The notes: generated by a model from the letters alone, not told the origin. A stretch of DNA of 64,000 nt from Bartonella birtlesii IBS 325 (GCF_000273375.1 NZ_CM001557.1:1769910-1833909), one strand, 5' to 3'; positions 9,576 to 18,648 are shown, counted from the first letter of the stretch. Translations and numbers: made by a program.

Positions 9576-10172
9576 ATGGCTCTCTTGCTTCTAATACGTT
9601 GGTACAAAAATATTATAGCTCTCATTTTCCTTTTATTTGTCACCATAAACACTGTAAATGTTCAATCTCGACCGATAGAACGAAATGTACCCCATTATTC
9701 TTTGCAAGAAATTATCGATTCTGGTCATATTTTTTTTGGAAAAACGACTAGTGGCTTAGCAGCAGCAATCCAAAATATCTTCTCACAATATGGATACCCA
9801 AATGCCTATATTTTAGGAGAAGAAGCTTCAGGCGCCTTTTTTGCTGGATTAACCTATGGTGAGGGAACACTTTTTACAAAAATCTACGGACACCATAAGG
9901 TTTTTTGGCAAGGTCCTTCTGTAGGATGGGACTTTGGTGGCCAAGGTTCCCGTCTCATGATTTTAGTTTACGATCTTAATAATATAAATAATTTATGGGG
10001 GCGCTATGGTGGTCTTTCAGGTTCGGCCTATTTAATTGCAGGTGTCGGTTTTCATGTTTTAAGACGCCACAATGTCTTACTTATTCCAATACGCACAGGT
10101 ATTGGTGCGCGCCTTGGTATTAATGTAGGATATTTAAAATTAACGCCCAAACCAACATGGAATCCATTTTAA
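9576..10172 (+). CDS. eipA: EipA-like periplasmic protein (DUF1134)
   Basis: 198 aa with an N-terminal signal sequence (basic residues, then IIALIFLLFVTI, likely cut near residue 31). The rest is the DUF1134 domain with its Gly-rich core (WDFGGQGSRLMILVYDL and RYGGLSGSAYLIAGVGF). EipA in Brucella and Caulobacter is a small periplasmic beta-barrel-like protein needed for envelope integrity, and its promoter is reported to be bound by CtrA and CcrM-class regulators. The RBS AAAGGGAAAA sits just before ATG 9576. The gene after it begins only 26 bases past the stop, so the two probably share a transcript. Confidence 0.88.
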   Translation: MALLLLIRWYKNIIALIFLLFVTINTVNVQSRPIERNVPHYSLQEIIDSGHIFFGKTTSGLAAAIQNIFSQYGYPNAYILGEEASGAFFAGLTYGEGTLFTKIYGHHKVFWQGPSVGWDFGGQGSRLMILVYDLNNINNLWGRYGGLSGSAYLIAGVGFHVLRRHNVLLIPIRTGIGARLGINVGYLKLTPKPTWNPF

Positions 10173-10198
10173 ACGGAGTTTTATTGAAAAGGGGATTT

Positions 10199-10849
10199 AT
10201 GTTTATTCAATCATTTCTTTTTTTTATTCTTGGAGTTGCCTCTACTTCTTGGTTACTAGTGCTTTTTGCCCCTCTTATCTGGCGTAGAGCTGTTTATTTT
10301 GCGCATAAGGATGTTTCTGCACAAATTCCGTTATCACTCACTGAAATACAAGCAAATTATGATTTTCTCTGTGCACAACACGCTGTAGAACTTGCACACA
10401 ATGAACAAAAATATGAATCTTTACAAAAAAAATACGCGCAACAAAAAATACGACTGAGTCAAACAACAAAACGGCTTTATCAATTATATCTCTCTACGCA
10501 AAACGCCCCCACCTCCTCCAACGAAGCTATTGCAACCAAACAAAATCTTGTCGCAACAAATAATTTCATCAGGGAAATTAAAACTATGCGTGAAAAAATT
10601 GTACATTATCAGCAACGTTTACAAAAAATTTCAACTAATGATCCAAACTCTATAGAAAATAAACAACTCTTAGATGAACTGCGTGAGGAAACGAAGGAAT
10701 TAGCAGCAACATTAGCTGCTCAAATAGCACTAGAAGAAGGCGACGCATCTCCTATCAACGCATTGGTCAAAAATTCCAAAAGCAAAAACGATTTAGCATC
10801 ACGTATTTGCCAAAAAATAACCTACGCGAAAAAAACACCTCTTACATAA
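10199..10849 (+). CDS. membrane-anchored coiled-coil protein, conserved in rhizobia, function unknown
   Basis: 216 aa. One N-terminal membrane segment (FIQSFLFFILGVASTSWLLV) is followed by PLIWRRAVYF and PLSLTEIQANYDFL, a pattern I recall from a conserved hypothetical family in rhizobia and Brucella. A long coiled coil follows (residues about 60-190, rich in Q, K and E). The ATG at 10199 is preceded by AAAAGGGGA at the right spacing; the longer frame from 10157 would overlap eipA. The tail points to the cytosol or periplasm, which cannot be decided. Likely co-transcribed with eipA, so an envelope role is plausible but inferred. Confidence 0.7.
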   Translation: MFIQSFLFFILGVASTSWLLVLFAPLIWRRAVYFAHKDVSAQIPLSLTEIQANYDFLCAQHAVELAHNEQKYESLQKKYAQQKIRLSQTTKRLYQLYLSTQNAPTSSNEAIATKQNLVATNNFIREIKTMREKIVHYQQRLQKISTNDPNSIENKQLLDELREETKELAATLAAQIALEEGDASPINALVKNSKSKNDLASRICQKITYAKKTPLT

Positions 10850-11031
10850 GTGTCCTTTAAAACAACTTAAAAGAACAGCTAGATTATTAAAGGTCGGCTG
10901 TACACCTTTAACAAAAACATTCTTATTATAATCTTGAAACGAAAAAACATAAAATAAGTCTTTACATCCCTTAACAAAACAACTCTCATAATGCTCTCTT
11001 GTTCAGTAGTTTTAAAGGTAAAAATATTTCT

Positions 11032-12150
11032 TCAAGAACGATAAAAATCCCTTATTTTTTGGATAATCATATCTTGATCATTTTTCTCCAAATAAGGATG
11101 CATTGGCAAACTTAAAACATGACAACCTAAAGATTGCGAAACAGAAAGAGAGCCTTTTACATAAGGAAAATTTTTATAAGCGGGCTGTTGATGCAATGAT
11201 GTTTTATAATAAATCATCGTAGGAATAGAATTATTCTGTAAATAGTCCTTTAACCCGTCACGTTCTTTCACTTTAAGTGTATATTGTGCATAAGCACAAC
11301 GAACATTCTCTCCTACTTCTGGGACTGCAACAATATCTCGCAAATGATCGGAATAATATTGCGCAATTTCTACACGCTTTTCCATCTCTTCTTCAAAGAT
11401 AACAAACTTTTCTAGCAAAATTGCAGCTTGAATAGTATCTAAACGTGAATTCATACCAATACGCATATTATCATATTGAGTTTCACCTTTACCATGAAAG
11501 AGAATTGAACGTAAAAGTTCTGCCAAATGATCATCATTGGTCATCATAGCGCCTCCATCACCATAACACCCCAATGGTTTTGCAGGATAAAAACTTGTTG
11601 CAGCCACATCGCCAAAAGCGCCACACATTGTATTACCGTTTCTTCCCCCCATCGATTGAGCTGCATCTTCAATGACAAAAAGATTTTCCTTTGCCGCCAC
11701 CTGCGAAATTTTCGCGTAATCAGCAGGAAGGCCAAACAAATCAACAGCAATAATGGCCTTTGGTTTAAGACGTCCCTCTTGTTTAATCATTTCGATTGCT
11801 TCACAAAGTTTTTCAACATCAATATTGAACGTATCAGGCAAAACATCCACAAAGACAGGTTCTGCTCCCACCAAAGCGACAACTTCAGCAGTTGCAGAAA
11901 ACGTGAAGCTAGGACAAAAAACAGCATCTCCTGGGCCGATATCTTTCGCCATAAGAGGCATCTTTAAGGCATCGGTTCCATTAGCACAGGCAACCACATG
12001 CTTAACACCAAGATATTCTGCTAAGCGCTCTTCAAACTCTGTTACTTTTGGTCCCAAAATATACTGACCACTAGCGACCACATGCGCAATTGCAGAATTA
12101 ATTTTGTCTTCAATACGCGCACGCTGCGCTCCAAGATCGATAAATTGCAT
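11032..12150 (-). CDS. DegT/DnrJ/EryC1/StrS family sugar aminotransferase (GnnB-like)
   Basis: PLP-dependent transfer of an amino group to a keto-sugar nucleotide. From ATG 12150 (MQFIDLGAQ, with CGGAG before it) the protein is 372 aa. It shows the family start, ANGTDAL near 58-64, the IEDAAQSMGG cofactor site near 160-169 and the Schiff-base lysine at K191 in SFYPAKPLGCYGDGGA. It lies 49 bases after a Gfo/Idh/MocA oxidoreductase on the same strand. This pairing is that of GnnA/GnnB, which convert UDP-GlcNAc to UDP-GlcNAc3N for lipid A; WlbA/WlbC-type O-antigen pathways use similar pairs. Bartonella lipid A is reported to contain 2,3-diamino-2,3-dideoxyglucose, which favours GnnB. Confidence 0.85.
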   Translation of the reverse strand: MQFIDLGAQRARIEDKINSAIAHVVASGQYILGPKVTEFEERLAEYLGVKHVVACANGTDALKMPLMAKDIGPGDAVFCPSFTFSATAEVVALVGAEPVFVDVLPDTFNIDVEKLCEAIEMIKQEGRLKPKAIIAVDLFGLPADYAKISQVAAKENLFVIEDAAQSMGGRNGNTMCGAFGDVAATSFYPAKPLGCYGDGGAMMTNDDHLAELLRSILFHGKGETQYDNMRIGMNSRLDTIQAAILLEKFVIFEEEMEKRVEIAQYYSDHLRDIVAVPEVGENVRCAYAQYTLKVKERDGLKDYLQNNSIPTMIYYKTSLHQQPAYKNFPYVKGSLSVSQSLGCHVLSLPMHPYLEKNDQDMIIQKIRDFYRS

Positions 12151-12199
12151 ATTAACTCCGTTAATTATCACAATAATGCAAAAGCGCTACCTATCTCTT

Positions 12200-13156
12200 T
12201 TATCTCTCATAATTGACATGAGCAGCAGTTAAAATCCGTAAAACAGCAACAGCATCATCACCATTTGTGCGGGGTGATTGACGTGTTTCAATACAATGAA
12301 GGAAATGCTGCAATTCACAAGTAAGCGGCAAATCTTCACACACATCAATATAATCTGGCGTATCGGTGCTAAAACCCCACTGTTGATTCTCCTTCCAAAC
12401 AGCAAAACGATGCAGCGCCAATTTATGATTCCATGGTTCCATATCATCAAAAACCAGCATAGCTTTTGTTCCAACAATAGTTAAACGCCTTTCACGATAA
12501 GGACACAAGCGTGAAGTAAAAAGATGGCTACGAATAGCATTGGGAAAAGTCATATGAATATGAGCAAAATCAGAACACTGACCAATAACTGCAGCCCCCT
12601 CACCCCGAATCTCAGAAGGTTCACATCCCGTCAAAGCCAAAATCATCGTGAGATCATGAGGCGCAAGATCCCATAAAGCGTCGCTTTGTGTATGAAATTT
12701 TCCAAAGCCTAACCGGTGAGAATAAATATAACGCACCTCCCCCAATTCTCCTTGTTCTACCAATGCACACATTTTTTCAAAAGCAGGATGAAAGCGTAAA
12801 ATATGCCCCACCATTAAAATCCGTCCACATTGGCGAGCAACTTGCACTTGATGTTCAGCATCCGCAACATTCAAAGCAATTGGTTTTTCAACCAAAACAT
12901 CTTTACCATTTTTAACAGCGCGCAAAACATTTTCTGTGTGAAATTGCGGAGGCAGTGCTAACACTAGCGCATCAATATCGTTACGTGTAAAAAGATCATC
13001 AGGCGCAATAACATCAACGCCGTACATATCTGCAAAACTTGCAGCACGATCACTATCAATATCAGAAACTGCTGCTAAAGCCCCAAGACGTTGAAGTGTT
13101 CGTATATGATTCCCACCCCAATGACCGCATCCTAAAACCGCTACACGTGGCACCAT
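12200..13156 (-). CDS. Gfo/Idh/MocA family oxidoreductase (GnnA-like)
   Basis: NAD(P)-dependent oxidation of a sugar nucleotide, probably at C3, to give the 3-keto substrate of the aminotransferase downstream. N-terminal Rossmann fold with GCGHWGGNH (9-17), the family signature VEKPIAL (89-95) with K91, and an HDL motif near 169-171 (LAPHDLTMIL). 318 aa, matching the size of Acidithiobacillus GnnA as I recall it. It is first in the two-gene operon; start ATG at 13156. Exact substrate is inferred from the pair and from known Bartonella lipid A, not read from sequence. Confidence 0.85.
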   Translation of the reverse strand: MVPRVAVLGCGHWGGNHIRTLQRLGALAAVSDIDSDRAASFADMYGVDVIAPDDLFTRNDIDALVLALPPQFHTENVLRAVKNGKDVLVEKPIALNVADAEHQVQVARQCGRILMVGHILRFHPAFEKMCALVEQGELGEVRYIYSHRLGFGKFHTQSDALWDLAPHDLTMILALTGCEPSEIRGEGAAVIGQCSDFAHIHMTFPNAIRSHLFTSRLCPYRERRLTIVGTKAMLVFDDMEPWNHKLALHRFAVWKENQQWGFSTDTPDYIDVCEDLPLTCELQHFLHCIETRQSPRTNGDDAVAVLRILTAAHVNYER

Positions 13157-13256
13157 TTTTATGCCTTACCTTACCTCATCATATAAAAATTACATTTTCC
13201 TATACTCCATATCGAGGATAAAATAGAATGACAAGCAAAAAGCTTAAAAACGATGC

Positions 13257-13285
13257 TTGACATCTTACTATTCTACCTCTTATAT
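13257..13285 (+). promoter_or_regulatory. probable promoter of tRNA-Met
   Basis: TTGACA (13257-13262), 17-base spacer, TTATAT (13280-13285). The tRNA begins 80 bases downstream, with a short tandem repeat in between. Confidence 0.6.
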
Positions 13286-13311
13286 CCGCAAAAGATGAGA
13301 TAGATTGCAAT

Positions 13312-13365
13312 CCTATTTATCAGTTTTGACCCTATTTATTAGTTTTGACCCTATTTATTAGTTTT
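13312..13365 (+). repeat. 19-bp tandem repeat, nearly three copies, abutting tRNA-Met
   Basis: Unit CCTATTTATTAGTTTTGAC at 13312-13330 (one mismatch), 13331-13349 and a truncated copy at 13350-13365 that runs directly into the first base of the tRNA. It lies between the promoter and the mature tRNA, so it would be in the 5' leader. Confidence 0.85.
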
Positions 13366-13439
13366 GGCGGAGTAGCTCAGTAGGTTAGAGCAGAGGAATC
13401 ATAATCCTTGTGTCGGGGGTTCAAATCCCTCCTCCGCTA
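13366..13439 (+). tRNA. tRNA-Met (CAT), elongator type
   Basis: Complete cloverleaf of 74 nt. Acceptor GGCGGAG/CTCCGCT (first pair G-U), D arm GCTC..GAGC, anticodon arm GAGGA-ATCATAA-TCCTT with CAT at 13400-13402, T arm GGGGG-TTCAAAT-CCCTC. CCA is not encoded. The G1-U72 pair and the D arm fit elongator Met. A tRNA-Ile (CAU) with lysidine cannot be formally excluded from the anticodon alone. Confidence 0.92.
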
Positions 13440-13819
13440 CCGTTTTTTTCAAAGTAGTTGTAGTTTGTCGGTAGATTTTATATAATTTGCTACTAGGTTT
13501 TGCAGCAGTTTATTTTTCCAAAAAAGGGATTCTCAAAGCCTTCTCTCATTTTTTACTGTCTTTGCTATTCGTGTATTTTTCTAATCATAAACCAATAAAT
13601 ATTAGCATCAATAAAGATCTTATGAAAAAAACTATTTACACTACATATAAAGAACTTACTTTTAAATTACATTAACTAAAAATACATTACTATCTAACTT
13701 AAATATTGTGTATTTAAAATAAATTTTACTTAAATTTTGACAAAAAAATATTAAAGTTATACATTATTAAAAGAAAAGCAATATCTATTTTCTTTTCTTC
13801 TTTTGAAGACTGTGGGGAA
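13440..13819. other. intergenic before the autotransporter gene
   Basis: AT-rich. A T-run directly after the tRNA could end it. A 62-codon frame at 13487 has a hydrophobic stretch but no RBS or known domain; not called. Confidence 0.4.
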
Positions 13820-16800
13820 ATGAATATTGGGGACTTTAAAAGGAGAGTGTTTGTGTATAAAAAATTCCTTTTGTCATCTATAGCAACAGTAATGATTGTG
13901 CTGTTTAATACTCAACTCAGTGCATACGCTAAATCTCTTAAAGTTTCTGATGGAAAAACAGTAACAATATATGGAGAAACCTATGATACACTTCATGCAA
14001 AAAACGGTAGTAAAATCGTCGGTAAGCATTTAACAGTAACACACTCAAACCTAAGTCACAATGTATACGCTATAACAGCTGAAGGCTCTAACACTGCGAT
14101 TGAATTACTGGATGACACAACAATTAAAGGAACTGCTTCCGACATTTTATATGGTCTTGAAGCAAAAGATGGTGCTACACTGAAAATGATAGGTGGGACC
14201 ATTACAGTTTCTCACATAGGCGCTAGCTTCTCGAACAGCAAGAGTGATAAAAACAAGCTAAAAAATGTAAAAATATCAAGCAGTAAAAATAAAAAAACTC
14301 TTATTACAGGAATAGTTACTGACAAAGAAAGTAATCTCACTTTAGAAAATATAACCGTTACACAAGCAAAAAACGGTATAGCTGCATATAATCAATCTCA
14401 AATAACAATTGTTGGAGGATCATTTGAAGGAAAAGACGTAGGGGTATATTCTGGAAACGGCAGCAACATTACTTTAACTAGTAGTAAAAAAAGTAACATT
14501 CAAGTTACATCATCATCATCAAATGGCAAAGGGCTCTATACAAATGGTTTACATTCTACCATCACAATGACGGGAGGAAAAGTATCTGGAGAATTAGCGT
14601 TGATCGCAGAAAACGGTGGACATATTAAGGTCACAGATGTTGCTCTAACAACAAATGAACATGGGAGCGAGGTCACTGATGTTCCCACAATAGGCGCAGG
14701 GGTTAATAGCGCTAATAGTATGATTGAATTATATGGCAATACAACGATTAAGAATGCTGCTGTTGGACTTATAGCAAGTAACGGTGGTGTAATTAAAATG
14801 ATAGGGGGAACCATTACAATTTCTAAAACTGGTGTTGGCTTAGTGAACAGCAAAAGCGCCGAAAATAAATTAGAAAATGTAACAATATCAACCGGTAAAG
14901 AGAAAAATTCAGATAAAGGAATACTTCTAGAGAAAGAAAGTAGACTCACTTTAAAAAATGTAAAAGTGACTCAAACAGGCAACAGCGTAATTGCAAATAA
15001 TCGCTCTAACATAACAATCTCTGGAGGATCATTTGATTCAAGCTATGCAACAATATGTGCTCAAAACGGCAGCAGCATTACCTTAACAGACAATGCTCAA
15101 ATTACATCACATGATGAAGCAGGTCTCTATGCACGAGACTCAAAATCTACGATTACAATGACAACAGGAAGCGTGACAGGAAAATTTACAGCCTTAGAAG
15201 CAGACATAGGTGGCCATATTACGGTTACAAATGTTGCTTTAAAATCAACTAATAATAGCGGTGATATAGCTACTGGTGCAGCTGCCTCTGGCCCTAACAG
15301 TGTGGTTGAATTGCTGGGAAATACAACAATCAGTGACGTTAAAACCGGAATTGATGCGCAAAACGATAGCACAATCAAAATGATCGGAGGAACCATTACT
15401 AGTTCCGAAGCTGGTGTTCACTTGTTAAAAAATAAGAGCAATAACAAACTGAAAGATGTAACGATATTAAGTAGTAAGGGCAATACACTACTAAATGCAA
15501 TCATTGCAAGAAAAAGTGCCATTACTTTAGAAAATGTAACCATTCCGCAAGCAATCAATAGTATAGTTTCAAGTGATAATTCTCAAATAACAGTTTCTGG
15601 AGGATCATTTAACGCAAAAAGCGCAGCAATATCTGCTATAAATGGTAGTATCATTACTTTAACTGACAATGCTCAAATTACATCATCTGATAACAGTGGG
15701 CTCTATGTAAAAGACTCAAAATCTACCATCACCATAACGGGAGGAATCATAAAGGGTAAAACTACCGCATTAAATACAGAAAACGGTGGGCATATTAAAG
15801 CCACGAATGTCACTCTAACAACGGCAGATAGCAACGGATCTGGTGCAAAAAGCCAAGATGTTGGCAGTTTAGTTGAATTATATGGCAATACAACGATTAA
15901 GAATGCTGTAGTCGGTCTTTATGCACAAAATAGCGGAATGATTAAAATGATCGGAGGAACAGTTATTGCCGAAAATAGTGCATTTGTTGTAGATAATAAT
16001 GGATATATTGATGTGACAGATGTTTCTGCCACAGCAGAAGATAGAGGTATAGCATTTGCAAAATCTAAGAACAATAAAACGTCAGAAATCAATTTAATCA
16101 ATACAAAACTTCACATTAAAAACGGTACAGGAATTAATGCAAATGAATCAATTGGTAAAGCCAATCTCAAAAATTCAGAAATCCGTGCCAATATTTTACT
16201 AGTAACCAAAGATTCAGCTAAAAAAAATAATTTTATTCTTACATTAAACGCTGATCATTCCATATTAGAAGGCAGCGTAAATACTGAAAAAAAATTCAAA
16301 ACAATCTTTGATTTGCAAAATCATACGAAATGGATATTAAAAACAAGCACAAATGCAAAAAGTCAAAATGAAAAATCACTTGATATTGCTCAAAGAGCAC
16401 GCTCTGATATTTCTGTCCTTAGTCTCAATAACAGCTCTATTGTTTTTAAAGAACCAACAGAAGAACATTATCACACGTTGCACATAGGATCTGGCAGACC
16501 TAATACTACAAAAGTCTACAAGGCTAAAGGAAAAGCAGAAATTCATTTTAACATCGAATGGAGTGATAGCGCTGCCATAAACAAACAAAAAGCTGACCAT
16601 CTTCTGATTCATGGTGATGTTTTAGGTACTACATTGGTTTATGTCACTGACCATTTAAAAAAGAACAATATTAAAGTAAATACTTCTACTCCCAGCGATA
16701 TACATGGTTTTTCACTGATTAAAGTCTTTGGAAAAGCAAGTCAGAATTCTTTTAAACTCGCAAATGGTTATATCACAATAAGTGGTTCACCTTATAAATA

Positions 16801-16924
16801 TATACTGAAAGCTTATGCACCAACATCAAACCATAGGAAAACAAATACTAAACAAAACTTTTTAAAAGAAAATAAAAATTTTTGGGATTTTCGCTTACAG
16901 CCAGTACTTCTTGATAGTAACTAA
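13820..16924 (+). CDS. autotransporter passenger domain, truncated before the beta-barrel
   Basis: 1034 aa. The N-terminus has an extended signal peptide (basic start, then FLLSSIATVMIVLFNTQLSAYA, cut near residue 38). Then comes a right-handed beta-helix type passenger of short Ser/Thr/Asn/Gly repeats. It contains three long repeats of about 190-204 residues, each beginning near IKMIGGTIT, and a partial fourth. The end (YKYILKAYAP and NKNFWDFRLQPVLLDSN) is the linker that in Bartonella autotransporters comes just before the translocator beta-barrel. A stop ends the frame there, and barrel sequence follows with stops and a frameshift. The RBS GTGGGGA precedes ATG 13820. If made, the product would reach the periplasm but has no obvious way across the outer membrane. 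Confidence 0.85.
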   Translation: MNIGDFKRRVFVYKKFLLSSIATVMIVLFNTQLSAYAKSLKVSDGKTVTIYGETYDTLHAKNGSKIVGKHLTVTHSNLSHNVYAITAEGSNTAIELLDDTTIKGTASDILYGLEAKDGATLKMIGGTITVSHIGASFSNSKSDKNKLKNVKISSSKNKKTLITGIVTDKESNLTLENITVTQAKNGIAAYNQSQITIVGGSFEGKDVGVYSGNGSNITLTSSKKSNIQVTSSSSNGKGLYTNGLHSTITMTGGKVSGELALIAENGGHIKVTDVALTTNEHGSEVTDVPTIGAGVNSANSMIELYGNTTIKNAAVGLIASNGGVIKMIGGTITISKTGVGLVNSKSAENKLENVTISTGKEKNSDKGILLEKESRLTLKNVKVTQTGNSVIANNRSNITISGGSFDSSYATICAQNGSSITLTDNAQITSHDEAGLYARDSKSTITMTTGSVTGKFTALEADIGGHITVTNVALKSTNNSGDIATGAAASGPNSVVELLGNTTISDVKTGIDAQNDSTIKMIGGTITSSEAGVHLLKNKSNNKLKDVTILSSKGNTLLNAIIARKSAITLENVTIPQAINSIVSSDNSQITVSGGSFNAKSAAISAINGSIITLTDNAQITSSDNSGLYVKDSKSTITITGGIIKGKTTALNTENGGHIKATNVTLTTADSNGSGAKSQDVGSLVELYGNTTIKNAVVGLYAQNSGMIKMIGGTVIAENSAFVVDNNGYIDVTDVSATAEDRGIAFAKSKNNKTSEINLINTKLHIKNGTGINANESIGKANLKNSEIRANILLVTKDSAKKNNFILTLNADHSILEGSVNTEKKFKTIFDLQNHTKWILKTSTNAKSQNEKSLDIAQRARSDISVLSLNNSSIVFKEPTEEHYHTLHIGSGRPNTTKVYKAKGKAEIHFNIEWSDSAAINKQKADHLLIHGDVLGTTLVYVTDHLKKNNIKVNTSTPSDIHGFSLIKVFGKASQNSFKLANGYITISGSPYKYILKAYAPTSNHRKTNTKQNFLKENKNFWDFRLQPVLLDSN
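14186..15990 (+). repeat. three and a bit long in-frame repeats inside the passenger
   Basis: The codons for MIGGT recur at 14186, 14798, 15380 and 15947, spacings of 612, 582 and 567 bases (204, 194 and 189 codons). Within each unit the same order of short motifs recurs: MIGGTIT, LENV/LKNV, SGGSF, ITLTDNAQI, STITMTGG, NGGHI, VELYGNTTI. These are diverged protein-level repeats, not perfect DNA repeats. Confidence 0.8.
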
Positions 16925-16930
16925 ACAATA

Positions 16931-17480
16931 AAAGCTGTTGTGCCATAAATAAAAAGCTATTTGCTCATGCCAGATGCTCTCTTCTATAATAGATTGGCCG
17001 ATATGACCGAGTAAAATGCATTGTTAGCCAATATCAGAACATTTGCCATAGAAACAAGACAAGGACAAAACAACAGCTTTTCTTATACACCTACGAAAGC
17101 ATGGGAATATTATCCTCTGAAAGAACTCCTTGTAAATATAGTTATAGCGATATCTATCTTTGTTATACCGCTTTACATGGAAATATTAACTTTACAGCAC
17201 TGAAAGAGCAAAATACCACAACATATCCCGATTTTGTTAGAACCTATAGCCAACTCTCTTTTACCCAAAAAGATATGCAAGATGCTGGGAAAAACACTAT
17301 TGATTAATAGTTACTCACAGTTTATGGAATCGTACAATATGACAATGGCTTTTATCTTGATACGCTGTTATCCTATGGAATCATGAAAAAAGAGATCACA
17401 AATGCCCTCATTGGTAAAACAGCAAAATATTTTAAGGCTGCCATTTATCATGAGAAAATTTTTATAAAGAACAAAGCTTA
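16931..17480 (+). pseudogene. decayed autotransporter beta-barrel, continuation of the passenger gene
   Basis: Read after the passenger stop, the sequence gives AVVP-stop-IKSYLLMPDALFYNRLADMTE-stop-NALLANIR. This is the conserved start of the Bartonella autotransporter translocator with two glutamine-like positions turned into TAA. After FSYT a frameshift leads to MGILSSERT, HGNINFTALKEQN and TYSQLSFTQKDMQDAGKN, then two stops, then YGIVQYDNGFYLDTLLSYG. All are barrel-strand motifs of the family. Weaker similarity may continue to about 17750. I infer that one full autotransporter gene once ran from 13820 to about 17.7 kb. The small frames at 17021 and 17101 are pieces of this. Confidence 0.8.
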
Positions 17481-17865
17481 GCATTTTTCGATGAATAATG
17501 TCTAAACTATTTAAAAACGACTAAAAATAAGACGATATTATACAATAATGGGAAGCTTTTCCGGAAAATACGGCATTATTATCTTCTATTATTTTAATAC
17601 TCAAAATTCCAAAATAAAACTGCTGAACATAAAATGATAAGCAAAAAACGGTAAAACACTACCAGGACAAAGAATTTATGCTAAAGTCAGTTGTACATTT
17701 CATAACCGAAATTCTAATAGGATTTTAAATATTATAACTTAAACGCTGCCCAGCAAATTCATACTAAAAAAATCCTATTATCCCCCTTCGCTGTTAAAAA
17801 TGCCACCAAACATCTCCAGAAACTTCAAAATAAACAAAATTGTATTTCCTCTTTTGCAAAATTGA

Positions 17866-18648
17866 TCATGCTCTTTGTTCTTTATGAACAATCGGCTCAA
17901 TACTGGCTTCAAAAAACATCTTCGTATAGTGATGCTGAGCATGTAAATTGCGCAAATCATTATTGCTAAGCTCTTCAAGAATAATCCCTTTATGCATAAT
18001 TCCAACACGTTCACAGATGTGTGCAACAACAGCAAGATCGTGGGATACCATCAAATAAGTAAGCTTTTTTTCCTCTCGTAACGATTTTAACAAATTTAAA
18101 ATTTCAGCCTGTACCGACACATCCAATGCAGATGTTGGCTCATCAAGCAACAAAACCTCTGGCTCGATAATGAGAGCACGTGCAAGAGCAATACGCTGAC
18201 GTTGCCCTCCAGATAACTCATGCGGATAACGATAAAGAAATGAAGTATTTAAACCAACAGAATCTAAAGCATCACGCACCCGTTCCTTTGGATTATCCAT
18301 CCCATGGATCTTGAGAGACTCAGAAAGAACGGTATGAACCATTTTTCTTGGATGAAGCGAAGCGTAAGGATCTTGAAAAACCATTTGAATACGGCGTAGA
18401 AAATTCTTATCTCTTTTCTTTGCAACTTCTTCTCCATCAAAAATGAAACGCCCACTATAATCTGAAATAAGCCCAACCAATGTATTCAAAATGGTTGATT
18501 TTCCACATCCTGATTCACCAATCAAACCGTAAGCTTCACCGCGCTTAATATAAAAGTTGACATTTTTTACAACTGTTACTGCCTTATGATTATGCCCAAA
18601 AGTCACAGATAAATTAGAAACATCGAGGATATTCTTACAATTGGTCAC
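17866..18648 (-). CDS. peptide-type ABC transporter ATP-binding protein (DppF/OppF class)
   Basis: ATPase of a peptide/nickel family importer. Walker A GESGCGKST (44-52), FQDPYASL Q-loop (91-98), signature LSGGQRQR (145-152), Walker B VLLLDEP (165-171), SALDVSVQ D-loop, and the H of the switch in VSHDLA. 260 aa, shorter than the usual 320 because the C-terminal zinc/oligopeptide extension is reduced. It starts at GTG 18648, overlapping the previous gene's TGA by 4 bases, so translation is coupled. Last gene of the transporter operon. Confidence 0.92.
   Translation of the reverse strand: MTNCKNILDVSNLSVTFGHNHKAVTVVKNVNFYIKRGEAYGLIGESGCGKSTILNTLVGLISDYSGRFIFDGEEVAKKRDKNFLRRIQMVFQDPYASLHPRKMVHTVLSESLKIHGMDNPKERVRDALDSVGLNTSFLYRYPHELSGGQRQRIALARALIIEPEVLLLDEPTSALDVSVQAEILNLLKSLREEKKLTYLMVSHDLAVVAHICERVGIMHKGIILEELSNNDLRNLHAQHHYTKMFFEASIEPIVHKEQRA

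Noticed and set aside
14186..15990. Regularly spaced similar segments, considered as a CRISPR array
   Set aside because: Spacing is ~600 bases, in frame and diverged; this is protein repetition inside one gene.
17021..17307. Two overlapping short frames after the autotransporter
   Set aside because: Their peptides are successive pieces of the decayed autotransporter barrel in different frames, not separate genes.
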